From: an uncultured Dehalococcoidia bacterium
Lineage (GTDB): Bacteria > Chloroflexota > Dehalococcoidia > Lucifugimonadales > JADFKI01
Assembly (NCBI GenBank): GCA_958295865.1
Contig: CATQHF010000001.1
Location: forward strand, 806,001 to 870,000
Direction of reading: 5' to 3'
Length of the DNA stretch: 64,000 nt
Part shown: positions 45,965 through 53,817 of the stretch, in pieces
Layout of the letters: each line of letters begins with the position of its first letter
Numbering within the stretch: position 1 is the first letter of the stretch
Translations under genes and position numbers: made by a program
The notes under the pieces: generated by a model
Database searches by the model: none
The model's input: only the letters and a program-made list of their open reading frames with translations
What the model was told of the DNA's origin: nothing

Positions 45965-46135
45965 ATGCAAAACATTCCGCCTCCCGGGCAGATACCGATT
46001 GACACGACTGACTTCAAGTCGAGATTTGGGCGAGGCGGGGGAAGCGGGAGCGGCTGTCTTTGGCTGGTGCTGATTGCAATCGTGGTTTTGATTGCGCTGT
46101 GGATAGTCATTGTCGTTACGGGTGTTATTGCGTAG
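45965..46135 (+). CDS. Small single-helix membrane protein, 56 aa
   Basis: From the ATG at 45965, with an upstream in-frame ATG at 45911. A Pro- and Gly-rich N-terminus (IPPPGQIPIDTTDF, GRGGGSGSGC) is followed by one transmembrane segment (LWLVLIAIVVLIALWIVIVV). It lies 31 bp before the QueG/RdhA-like gene and might be its membrane anchor, like the small RdhB partner of reductive dehalogenases. That link is inference. No family recognised. Confidence 0.6.
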   Translation: MQNIPPPGQIPIDTTDFKSRFGRGGGSGSGCLWLVLIAIVVLIALWIVIVVTGVIA

Positions 46136-46166
46136 GCGGATTTACTAATAGGCAGGCAGGGGTGAT

Positions 46167-47459
46167 ATGGCAAGACGGCGATTTGGGCATGAGATAACCA
46201 GGCCGGGGCGTAAGCATGGCGATGAGCCGGTTAACATTCCGGTCGCTAAGGACTTGGAGAAGCCGCCCGCGTCGCTGCGGCGCGATCAAGAGGTTACCTT
46301 CTACGCCAGGGAGTATCCGTTGGAGAGCTTCGCGCTGGAGCAGAGCGCATCGGTGGAGTGGGCGGACGGGATACGGCGCGAGTTCTCGCCGGAGACGGCG
46401 GAGCTTTACGAGGAGTTTCAGGAGGATATGAGGCCGGCGCTGGAGTGGATACGCGCGAGCGGCGACCTTGAGCCGACGGCGGAGCCAAGCGGCGGCGATG
46501 TGACCGAGTCCATCAGGGGCAAGGCGCGCGAGTTGGGATACAGCGAGGTCGGCTTTACGCGCTTCGACCGCCGCTATGTGTATAAGGCGCGGCGCGATGA
46601 TGTGCGGCGGGGTCTGCCTCATGCTATCTGCCTTGCGCTGGAGCAGGAGCATTCGGCTACGCAGACGATACCTAGCATCGAGGCTGAGGAGGCGCAGGGC
46701 GAGACTTACAGACGGCAGTCGGAACTAGCGGCGGCGCTGGTCGAGCATATCCGCTCGCTGGGCTATCGCGCGCAGGTGTCGGGTCCCACTTGGCAGTTTG
46801 GGCCTATGATACCGATGTTCGTTGACGCGGGCTTGGGGCAGCTTGGCGTGAACGGGCAGTTGCTTTCGCCGCACTTCGGTTCGCGCGCTCGCCTGCAAAT
46901 CATAATCACGGATGCTAGGGTTAGCTACGATAAGCCGGTTGACTACGGCGTGCCTAAGTTCTGCGAAATATGTCAGGTCTGCTTCATGCGCTGTCCTGGG
47001 CGGGCGATACAGGGGCAGCGTCTCTGGTATCGCGGCGTTGACAAGGCGAAGCTCATCGCCAAGCGCTGCCGTCCCGTGATGGCGCGATATTCGGGCTGCG
47101 GCGTGTGCATGAAGACCTGCCCGATACAGAAGTACGGCATGAAGCCGGTTATGGAATACTACATCGAGACGGGCGAGGTGCTTGGCAAGGGCACGGACAA
47201 CCTGGAAGGGTATGAGCTGCCGGACAAGGGCTATTTCGCGGCTGGCAAGCTGCCGCGCTTCGATACGGCGTTCTTCGACATGCCCACGGGCCGCGCCGAA
47301 GACCACTTGATGGAAGAGTTTCAGAGCAAGCTCGATGCCGCGCTCGACGATGCGGAGAAGGACAGGCTCTGGCGCGAGTACCGCGAGCGTCTTGAAAGCA
47401 TCATGCAGAACCATTCCACAGTCGTTGATATGGGCATGGATTTGGGAGTGTGGGAGTAA
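46167..47459 (+). CDS. 4Fe-4S protein of the QueG/reductive dehalogenase type
   Basis: 430 aa. Two ferredoxin-like clusters are seen: KFCEICQVCFMRCPGRAI, and a second in CGVCMKTCPIQKYG with an upstream Cys. The preceding core (GPMIPMFVDAGLGQLGVNGQ, SPHFGSRARLQIIITDARV) matches the cobalamin-binding region shared by epoxyqueuosine reductases and reductive dehalogenases. There is no Tat signal. It could be a cytosolic RdhA-like enzyme. The substrate is unknown. The N-terminal 110 residues have no match I recognise. Confidence 0.8.
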   Translation: MARRRFGHEITRPGRKHGDEPVNIPVAKDLEKPPASLRRDQEVTFYAREYPLESFALEQSASVEWADGIRREFSPETAELYEEFQEDMRPALEWIRASGDLEPTAEPSGGDVTESIRGKARELGYSEVGFTRFDRRYVYKARRDDVRRGLPHAICLALEQEHSATQTIPSIEAEEAQGETYRRQSELAAALVEHIRSLGYRAQVSGPTWQFGPMIPMFVDAGLGQLGVNGQLLSPHFGSRARLQIIITDARVSYDKPVDYGVPKFCEICQVCFMRCPGRAIQGQRLWYRGVDKAKLIAKRCRPVMARYSGCGVCMKTCPIQKYGMKPVMEYYIETGEVLGKGTDNLEGYELPDKGYFAAGKLPRFDTAFFDMPTGRAEDHLMEEFQSKLDAALDDAEKDRLWREYRERLESIMQNHSTVVDMGMDLGVWE

Positions 47460-47463
47460 CCGC

Positions 47464-47832
47464 CTACTGCGTCTTGGCGGCGCTTATGGCGCGCGGCAGC
47501 ATCAGCAGGGGCGCTATCGAGAATATGAGCGGCAGGAACCATCGTATCTCGGCGACGCCTTCGGCTGCCGCATAAGCAACCGCGCCGTCGGCGATGATGT
47601 TCACCAGTATGAGCGCGACTGCGGCTATCGCTATCCTGCGCGACGGCATAAACACTAGCAGGATCAGCAGCACTGCCGTTATCGGATGCACCAGCATGGG
47701 CAGCCGCTCCAATATATCGTTGCCGTCCGCAAAGGCGCTTATTGAAAAGGCGCTTATTGCCAAGCCGAGGAATGCCAGCAGCGTATTCAGCACAACAAGG
47801 GCTATTTCTATAATTCGCCTTACGGATTGCAT
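47464..47832 (-). CDS. Small four-helix membrane protein, tandem copy 1
   Basis: 122 aa with four predicted membrane helices. It starts MQSVRRIIEIALVVLNTLLA and ends LLMLPRAISAAKTQ. It is nearly identical in design to the next gene 435 bp away; the copies differ mainly in the first loop (SISAFADGNDILER). It ends 4 bp from the convergent Fe-S gene. Function unknown. Confidence 0.7.
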   Translation of the reverse strand: MQSVRRIIEIALVVLNTLLAFLGLAISAFSISAFADGNDILERLPMLVHPITAVLLILLVFMPSRRIAIAAVALILVNIIADGAVAYAAAEGVAEIRWFLPLIFSIAPLLMLPRAISAAKTQ

Positions 47833-47898
47833 GCCCCGCCTTTCAGCCGATTTGGTGGGGTATTCCGTCCTTGGACAGGATCAGGACAAACAGGATTT

Positions 47899-48267
47899 TC
47901 ATTTTCCACCGTCCAACTGCGTCTTGGCGGCGCTTATGGCGCGCGGCAGCATCAGCAGCGGCACTATCGAGAATATGATCGGCAGGAACCACTGTCCCTT
48001 GATGATGCCTGAGCCTGTCGCATAAGCGACCGCGCCGTCGCCGATGATGTTCAGCGCTATCAGCGCGACTGCGGCTATCGCTATCCTGCGCGACGGCATA
48101 AACACCAGCAGAATCAGCAGCACCGCCGTTATGGGATGCACGAACATGGGCAGCCGTTCCCATAGCTCGCCGCCATCCGCAAAGAGGGTTGTTGCCAAGC
48201 CGACGAATGCCAGCAGCGTATTCACCACAACAAGGGCTATTTCTATAATTCGCCTTACGGATTGCAT
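47899..48267 (-). CDS. Small four-helix membrane protein, tandem copy 2
   Basis: 122 aa, paralogue of the preceding entry with the same start (MQSVRRIIEIALVVVNTLLA) and PRAISAAKTQ end plus LDGGK. The core VHPITAVLLILLVFMPSRR is identical. The two arose by tandem duplication of about 435 bp. A good candidate for a stress or transport-associated membrane protein, but nothing defines its role. Confidence 0.7.
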   Translation of the reverse strand: MQSVRRIIEIALVVVNTLLAFVGLATTLFADGGELWERLPMFVHPITAVLLILLVFMPSRRIAIAAVALIALNIIGDGAVAYATGSGIIKGQWFLPIIFSIVPLLMLPRAISAAKTQLDGGK

Positions 48268-48442
48268 GACAAGCCCTCCCCGCTATAATTCCCGCGATTC
48301 GTACATCCATATATTGTACACATCGCGGCGGGTTTCACAACTTGCCTGACGGAATTAAGAATTGGGTTGTGTGGAGGGTGTCAGGTTTTCAGGATGTCAG
48401 AGGATCCGATACCTACCCCTTATCCCGCCGCCGCCGCTGCTG

Positions 48443-49234
48443 TCAGCGGAAGGGTGGGTGGCGTTCGGGGCGGCGGGGCTTTTTGTTGCCGGGCAGGTGG
48501 CTTATCTCTGATAGGTAGTCGGTGTGTCCTTGCGAGATTTGCCTTGCGCTTTCGGCTGCTTTCTCTTCTATTCGCTCTGCCTCGGCTACTTCTTTCATGT
48601 GCGCTTCGGATACAGGCGCGTGGCTCTCGACTACCGCCGGGTGGTCTTCGTCTAGGTCGCGGCAGGCGCAGATGCAGTCAGGGTGGCAGGGGGCGTAGTA
48701 GCCCATGAACTCCGGGTCGGGGGTGGAGGGGTTGCCGAAGCCCCAGCTGAGCAGCACTTTGGCAGCTTCTATCCTGTCCCTTGGCTTGGCGTCTCGGTCG
48801 CGTCCTTCCAGCACTTCGTTGAGTATCCTGACGATGCTCGCGCCTTCGCCGGTCTCTACGCGGATGCGGGCGACTAGCTTCTTGTTCAGCCTTTCGTGTT
48901 CGGGGCTGACTGCTTGCGTGGGGCCGTCCTCCCCTTGGGCGTCTTCCTTCTTTGCCTGCCGTTCCATCTTGGAGCTGAGGCTGTTGATGAGTGCTTCGGC
49001 TTCTTGGAAGCCTAGCTTGAGCAGCAGGCGGGCGGCTTGTAGCCTGTGGTGGGGCGTGCTGTCTTGGTCGTCGCCGGTCATGATGGAGACGATGCTGCGT
49101 ATGATGGTTCTGCCGTTGTCTGTTTCTTGGTGGACTAGGTGCTGGAGGTGCTCGATGGCGGTCTGGCAATGTTTTTTGTCCAGACTGTCCTGGCTGTCCT
49201 GCTGTTGTGGGTTTATGGGGGTTGGTTGGTTCAT
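48443..49234 (-). CDS. Hypothetical protein with two internal repeats and a Cys cluster
   Basis: 263 aa. Two repeats of about 50 residues share a pattern: ETDNGRTIIRSIVSIMTG plus HHRLQAARLLLKLGF, and ETGEGASIVRILNEVLEG plus RDRIEAAKVLLSWGF. They look like helical pairs. A Cys cluster CHPDCICACRDLDEDH follows, then a charged coil. It lies in repeat-rich accessory DNA. I do not recognise a named family. Confidence 0.6.
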   Translation of the reverse strand: MNQPTPINPQQQDSQDSLDKKHCQTAIEHLQHLVHQETDNGRTIIRSIVSIMTGDDQDSTPHHRLQAARLLLKLGFQEAEALINSLSSKMERQAKKEDAQGEDGPTQAVSPEHERLNKKLVARIRVETGEGASIVRILNEVLEGRDRDAKPRDRIEAAKVLLSWGFGNPSTPDPEFMGYYAPCHPDCICACRDLDEDHPAVVESHAPVSEAHMKEVAEAERIEEKAAESARQISQGHTDYLSEISHLPGNKKPRRPERHPPFR

Positions 49235-49860
49235 TGGTTTTTCCCAAGGGTTTCAGGGTGTCGGGTTTTTAGGGGTTGGGGGTTTTGGGTTGTCGGGGAT
49301 TAGGGCGTTAGGGTGTTCGTGCTTGTTATGCAACTTATGTTCTTGCGGATAGTATAGGTGAGGGTTTGGGTGGTGTCAAGGGGGGTTTTCAATTAAGAAT
49401 TGAGAATTAGGAATTACGAATTGGGATTTTCGGAGTTGAGGGGTAGGATTGGTCATGCTTGGGTGTGCCTTCGATGCTCTGGATTCCTGCTTTCGCGGGA
49501 ATGACGGAGGGCAAGGATTTTCGCCCCCATCCTAACCTTCCCCCATAGGGGGAAGGGACAATCACGCCGTCGGATTGCGCTTGACAGCAGGCAACCTTCC
49601 TCCATCAAGGGGGAAGGGACTTTCGCCAATTAAGAATTGGGTTGTGTTTAGGGTTGGTGTGGGATGTTTGGCGGGTGGATGGCAGGATGGAGCGCTAGGG
49701 TGGTTGCTGAGGTTTAGGTGTTTGGTGGATTGGGATTTTTGATTCCTCACGCTGTTCGGAATGACAGGGGGAGTAGGGTTCGGGATGACGGGGAGGTCGG
49801 TGGGCAAGCATTTTCGCCCCCATCCTAGCCTTTCCCCAAAGGGGGAAGGGACTTTACACG
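49235..49860. repeat. Repeat-rich gene-free tract
   Basis: About 626 bases with no gene seen. It contains Gly-codon-like GGT/GGG runs at the start, an AATTAAG tract near 49390, a family B hairpin near 49478-49505, family A fragments near 49520-49560, 49590-49622 and 49799-49853, and family C units near 49738-49790. Its density suggests a landing site for mobile DNA. Confidence 0.65.
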
Positions 49861-49889
49861 ACCCAAAAGGAAACTCTACTCCGTTGTTG

Positions 49890-49918
49890 TTGACAGCGTA
49901 AAATCGCTGTGATAAGGT
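49890..49918 (+). promoter_or_regulatory. Promoter and dyad upstream of the SelW-like gene
   Basis: TTGACA at 49890-49895, a 17-bp spacer and TAAGGT at 49913-49918. A perfect dyad ACAGCG-N6-CGCTGT (49893-49910) overlaps the end of the first box and the spacer, in the same relative place as the dyad of the RNA promoter at 41392. Confidence 0.65.
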
Positions 49919-50001
49919 CAGCGTAATGTAAGTAAGTGGGCGTCATAGAGTTTGCTAAATACTCTGTGGCAATGCCTAGAAGTCTCTCAGGAGGGTTTGA
50001 T

Positions 50002-50289
50002 ATGGCTGGCGAAGGCAAGATGGACATTGAGATTATCTACTGCGTGCCTTGACAGTATCACAGTGTAGCGGCCTGGATGGTCAACGAGTTTGTGGATGCT
50101 GGCGGACCCGCGGTATCTATTGCGGTTAAGCCCGGCGTGTCGGGCGTTTTGCAGGTCTATGTCGATGGCGACAAGATATACGACAAGGCCGAAGAGGGCA
50201 ATGAGACTCCGCACCTGAACCGAGTCAAGGAGTTGAAGGCAATCGTCAAGGATAGGCTGGAGACTACGCTCGCGGCAGCGGCGGACTAA
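50002..50289 (+). CDS. SelW/Rdx-like selenoprotein, CVPU motif, TGA read as Sec17
   Basis: 95 aa if the TGA at 50050-50052 encodes selenocysteine. The ATG at 50002 has AGGAGGG upstream. The protein reads MAGEGKMDIEIIYCVP, then U, QYHSVAAWMVNEFVDAGGPA. C-V-P-U is the C-x-x-U redox motif of the Rdx family (SelW, SelT, SelH), placed after the first beta strand as expected. After it come VSIAVKPGVSG-VLQVYVDGDKIYDK and a C-terminal helix. A SECIS-like hairpin follows at the right distance. The promoter at 49890 and the terminator at 50309 bracket the full frame. Ordinary gene calls would start at GTG 50077 and drop the active site. Confidence 0.88.
50070..50082 (+). promoter_or_regulatory. Candidate bacterial SECIS of the SelW-like gene
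   Basis: GGCC (50070-50073) and GGTC (50079-50082) form a 4-bp stem with one G-U pair, closing the loop TGGAT. The loop starts 22 bases after the TGA and has G in its second position. The stem is short, so the support is moderate. Confidence 0.6.
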
Positions 50290-50308
50290 TTCATACGCAT
50301 GCCATAAG

Positions 50309-50341
50309 AAAGCCCCGGACTGGTAACGGTTCGGGGCTTTT
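50309..50341 (+). terminator. Terminator of the SelW-like gene
   Basis: AAAGCCCCG (50309-50317) and CGGGGCTTT (50332-50340) form a perfect 9-bp stem followed by TTCGC. It lies 20 bases after the stop. Confidence 0.85.
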
Positions 50342-50640
50342 CGCTGTATAATGCGAACCACGGAGGAATTAAGAATTAGAAATTAAGAATTAAGAATTGG
50401 GTTATGTTGAGGGTTGGGGTGGGAGATGTGTCGTGGCTTGATGGCAACCGATACCGAAGTTTGAAGGCGGTTGCTGAAGATTAGTGTTAGGCAGATTAGG
50501 ATTTTAGATTCCTCACTGCGCTGCGCTGCGTTCGGAATGACAGGGGGAGGGCGCTCGGAATGAATGACAGGGGGAGGGGCGTTCTGAACTACGGAGGTAG
50601 GGAGCGCTCGGAATGATGGAGTGAGGGGCGCTTGGAATGA
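50342..50640. repeat. AATTAAG tract and family C repeat units
   Basis: An AATTAAG tract lies near 50366-50398. Family C units (gattcctcactgcgctgcgc; ggaatgacagggggagg) follow. No gene is seen before the SirB1-like start at 50678. Confidence 0.6.
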
Positions 50641-50677
50641 CAAGAAAATGCTCGGATGGACAGGGTTAGGCTGCGTG

Positions 50678-51502
50678 ATGGAAGCTCGGGAAGTATGGAA
50701 TCAGTTCGACCGCATAGTCGACGCGCCAGATGAGGAGATCGATCTGGCGCGCGCGGCGTTGCTGATTGCGGCCACTGAGTATCCCGCGCTTAACGTCGAG
50801 CGCGAGCTGTTCCGCATCGATGCGCTCGCGGAGGGCGTGGCGCATCGCTTGGACGACGACAGCCCTCTGTATCAGCTGAATACGCTCAGCGAGTACATGT
50901 TCGATGAGCTGAAGTTCGCTGGCAATCACACGAACTACTATGACCCGCGCAACAGCTTTCTCAACGATGTGATGGAGCGGCGGCTGGGCATCCCAATCAC
51001 GCTGTCGCTGCTCTATATCGAGGTGGGCAAGCGGTTGGGCATACCGCTGCTGGGCATAGGCATGCCCGCGCACTTCATCGTGCGGCATAGGGACGACCCC
51101 GATGTGTTCGTCGACCCCTTTCACGGCGGCATACTGCTGTCCGAGGACGAATGCGCGCAACGGCTCAAGCAGGCGACGCAGGGCGCGCTGAGATGGGAGG
51201 CGCAGTTCTTGGAGCCGGTGAGCCGCCACGCTTTCATCGCGCGCATGCTGCGTAATCTCAAGGTGGTGTATCTCCAACGGCGCAACTATGAGCGCGTGCT
51301 TTCCACCATCGACCGCCTGATAGCGTTGCAGCCGCAAGATGCGGTGGAGTTTCGTGACCGCGGCGTGGTGAACTACCGGCTTGGCAACTACGCCGACGCC
51401 CTGGAAGACTTGCGGCTGTATGTCGGTTCTGCCGCCGTTGTGCCGGACGGCGCTACCGTGCGCCGTCTGATGGAGCAGATACGGGGCAGGCTGGCCGACT
51501 GA
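50678..51502 (+). CDS. SirB1/transglutaminase-like protein with TPR
   Basis: 274 aa from the ATG at 50678. Residues 1-170 form the SirB1 domain: DPRNSFLNDVMERRLGIPIT, LSLLYIEVGKRLGIPLLGIG, PAHFIVRH and FVDPFHGGILLSEDEC. The transglutaminase catalytic Cys of active relatives is not seen. C-terminal TPR-like helices (LKVVYLQRRNYERVLSTIDR; VNYRLGNYADALEDLRLYV) follow. It may be a protein-binding or inactive protease-like factor. The gene is 28 bp from the AXE1-like gene. Confidence 0.82.
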   Translation: MEAREVWNQFDRIVDAPDEEIDLARAALLIAATEYPALNVERELFRIDALAEGVAHRLDDDSPLYQLNTLSEYMFDELKFAGNHTNYYDPRNSFLNDVMERRLGIPITLSLLYIEVGKRLGIPLLGIGMPAHFIVRHRDDPDVFVDPFHGGILLSEDECAQRLKQATQGALRWEAQFLEPVSRHAFIARMLRNLKVVYLQRRNYERVLSTIDRLIALQPQDAVEFRDRGVVNYRLGNYADALEDLRLYVGSAAVVPDGATVRRLMEQIRGRLAD

Positions 51503-51530
51503 ACACTAGGATTTAGCTTGGATAGACAGG

Positions 51531-52454
51531 ATGAGCAGGATGATTTCTGATTACAGGTGCAGCGTTCGGACGCCCGACGATTTCGATGAGTTCTGGGATG
51601 CCGCGCTGGATGAGGCGGCGCGGATTCCCTTGAATGCGGAGACGGTGGCTCTGCCGCTGCGAACCTCTGACGAGCTGGAGACTTTCGAGGTCTTCTATGA
51701 CAGCCTTGACGGCGTGCGCGTGGCGGCGTGGTACTGCTTGCCGCGACAGAGGCAGGGCAGGCTGCCCGCAGTGGTGTTCATGCCGGGATACCAGAGCGAT
51801 CCGGCGATACCCAAGGATTGGGCGCGGCGGGGCTACGCGGCAATCACGGCCGCGCCTAGGGGCAAGCTCCGCAGCAACGCGCAGTTCAACCCGGGATACC
51901 CGAACCTGCTTACGCACAACATCATCGACCGCAATACCTACTCGTACAGGGGCTTTTACATAGACGCCTGGCGCACGATAGACTACCTGCTCACGCGCCC
52001 GGAGGTTGACCCGGAGCGCATCGGCGTCGCGGGCAGCAGTCAGGGCGGCGGGCTGACGATAACCACCGCCGCGATGCGCCCCGAGGTCAAGGTGGCGTCT
52101 GCGGGCGCGCCGTACTTGTGCGGCTTCATGGACGCTATCGCGCTCACACGGACATATCCGTATCAGGAGATTAGCGACTATCTGCGGCTTTATCCACGCA
52201 GCCGCGCCGATGTTGAGCGGACGCTGGCGTACTTCGACGGCATCAGCTTCGCAGACCGCATAAGTTGTCCCATCATCATGAACATCGGCTTGCAGGACAA
52301 TGTTTGCCCGCCCGAAACAGGGTACGCTCTACACAACGCCATCGGCAGCGAGAACAAGCGGCTGTACGCATACGACGGGCATGGGCATGAGGCGGGGCGC
52401 TACAAGCACACCGCTATCATTGCCGATTTCTTCCGCCGGCACTTGCAAGACTAG
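51531..52454 (+). CDS. AXE1-type acetyl esterase
   Basis: 307 aa. It is an alpha/beta hydrolase of the acetyl xylan esterase/cephalosporin-C deacetylase type. The catalytic set is intact: GVAGSSQGGG (Ser), IGLQDNVCPPETG (Asp) and YDGHGHEAG (His). The front half has PAVVFMPGYQSD and RGKLRSNAQ, with the oxyanion region. It removes acetyl groups from sugars or drug-like esters; the natural substrate is unknown. It lies before a paralogue lacking these residues. The ATG at 51531 has no clear ribosome site; ATG 51540 is possible. Confidence 0.88.
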   Translation: MSRMISDYRCSVRTPDDFDEFWDAALDEAARIPLNAETVALPLRTSDELETFEVFYDSLDGVRVAAWYCLPRQRQGRLPAVVFMPGYQSDPAIPKDWARRGYAAITAAPRGKLRSNAQFNPGYPNLLTHNIIDRNTYSYRGFYIDAWRTIDYLLTRPEVDPERIGVAGSSQGGGLTITTAAMRPEVKVASAGAPYLCGFMDAIALTRTYPYQEISDYLRLYPRSRADVERTLAYFDGISFADRISCPIIMNIGLQDNVCPPETGYALHNAIGSENKRLYAYDGHGHEAGRYKHTAIIADFFRRHLQD

Positions 52455-52502
52455 CCGACCGGCAGCCAAGCCGAATAGCCATTCACCGATGAGGTATTAC
52501 CG

Positions 52503-53408
52503 ATGACCGACGCAGCAGGTTCCGATTTCAGCCGCTACTGGCAGCATACTCTGGATGAGCTGGCGCGCTATCCGGCCAAGCCGGAGGTGACGCTGCTGCC
52601 GATGCGCTGCGCCGACTATGCCACGATGTACGGCGTGCGGCTCACCAGTTACGGCGCATATAGGCTGTACGCCTATCTCAGCGTTCCGCAGGGCGCGGGT
52701 CCGTTCCCGGCGATATACTTTCCGCCCAAGTATCAGAGTGTTCTGGAGCCAATTCCGCAGGGTGCGGCGAACTTCTTGCGTAGTCGCTTCGTGACCTTTG
52801 CGCTCGCCGGGCGGGGGCAGCGGCTATCCGACCAGCCCTTTTCGGCGGGCTTTCCGGGGCTGCTGACCGAGCGCATAGATGACGCGGGGGCGTACATCTT
52901 TCGCGGCATCGCCGCCGACTGCGCGCGAGGGCTGGAGTATCTGCTGACGCGCCCTGAGGTGGATGCCGAGCGCGTGGTGGCAATCGGCAACGACATGGCG
53001 CTCATAACCGCCGCGCTCTATGACGGCGCGACGCATGTGGTCTGTCAGCCGGGGCTGTTCGTGGATACGATGGCAGCGGCGGCGCGCACGGACGACTATC
53101 CGCTTGAAGAGATTAACGATTACATCAACCTATATCCTGACCGCGAGGATGCCGTGCGGGACACGCTGAGCTATTTTGAGTTGGGCGAATTCGCGCCGTC
53201 GGTGGACGCCGCCGCGCTGCTGATGGTCGGCGCAAGTGGCAGTCTGCTGGACGCCGCCGCGCTGTCGGCGGTGTCGGGAGCGCTTGGCGGCGCGGTCGAG
53301 GTGTACGAATCGCAAAGCTCCAGCTACAAGGACGGCATGTATCAAGAGCGATGGCTTGCGGAGCGGTTCGGCTACGATGCGCCCATACTGCCGGAGCACT
53401 GGCAGTGA
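52503..53408 (+). CDS. AXE1-like paralogue lacking the catalytic triad
   Basis: 301 aa, the same fold and length as the neighbour 48 bp upstream (shared: AYLSVPQGAGPFPAIYFPPK, EYLLTRPEVDAERVVAIG, YPLEEINDYINLYPDREDAV). The nucleophile elbow is GNDMA in place of GSSQG, the Asp loop reads VGASGSLLDAA, and the His segment is ESQSSSYKDG. All three catalytic residues are replaced, so it cannot be an ordinary esterase. It might bind the same ligand or regulate or pair with its neighbour. Start ATG at 52503. Confidence 0.85.
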   Translation: MTDAAGSDFSRYWQHTLDELARYPAKPEVTLLPMRCADYATMYGVRLTSYGAYRLYAYLSVPQGAGPFPAIYFPPKYQSVLEPIPQGAANFLRSRFVTFALAGRGQRLSDQPFSAGFPGLLTERIDDAGAYIFRGIAADCARGLEYLLTRPEVDAERVVAIGNDMALITAALYDGATHVVCQPGLFVDTMAAAARTDDYPLEEINDYINLYPDREDAVRDTLSYFELGEFAPSVDAAALLMVGASGSLLDAAALSAVSGALGGAVEVYESQSSSYKDGMYQERWLAERFGYDAPILPEHWQ

Positions 53409-53410
53409 TG

Positions 53411-53500
53411 GGCAAGCATTTTCGTCCCCCATCCTAACCTTTCCCCTTGATGGGGGAAGGGACTAGGTTATGTGGACATTTGCGTCATTCCCGTGAATAT
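53411..53500. repeat. Family A and B fragments at the transposase junction
   Basis: A partial family A unit (CATCCTAACC, CCCCTTGATGGGG) at 53411-53464 is followed by a family B start (GCGTCATTCCCGTGA) that is cut off after CCCGTGA and runs directly into transposase sequence. Confidence 0.7.
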
Positions 53501-53502
53501 GT

Positions 53503-53755
53503 GAGGGGACAGGTTCATACGAACGGCATGGAGTCGTTCTGGGCTACCCTGAAGCGCGGCTATGTGGGCGTGTATCACTGGATGAGCGTCAAGCATCTAA
53601 GGCGCTATGTGAATGAGTTCTCCAGTCGTCACAACAACCGTCCTTTGGATACGGAGGCGCAGATGATGGCGACGGTGCGGGGCATGGATGGCAAGCGGCT
53701 GCGCTATGAGGACTTGATAGCGGGACCTCCCTTGATGCAGGGTAGGCTCGTATAA
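53503..53755 (+). pseudogene. ISXO2/IS1595-type transposase, C-terminal fragment
   Basis: The frame VRGQVHTNGMESFWATLKRG, VGVYHWMSVKHLRRYVNEFS, RHNNRPLDTEAQM, GKRLRYEDLI matches the last 80 residues of ISXO2-like DDE transposases. The front two thirds are missing and no inverted repeats are seen. A family B repeat is cut at the left edge, so the element landed in or recombined with a repeat and then decayed. Confidence 0.82.
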
Positions 53756-53817
53756 ACACTAACGACATTTGCGGCTCAGCAAGAGCTGTTGCCGCTTTTT
53801 ACAATGCGATACGACAT

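Noticed and set aside
49235..49860. CRISPR array in the repeat-rich tract
   Set aside because: The repeats are irregular in length and spacing and belong to the palindromic families; no constant repeat with unique spacers of even size is present.
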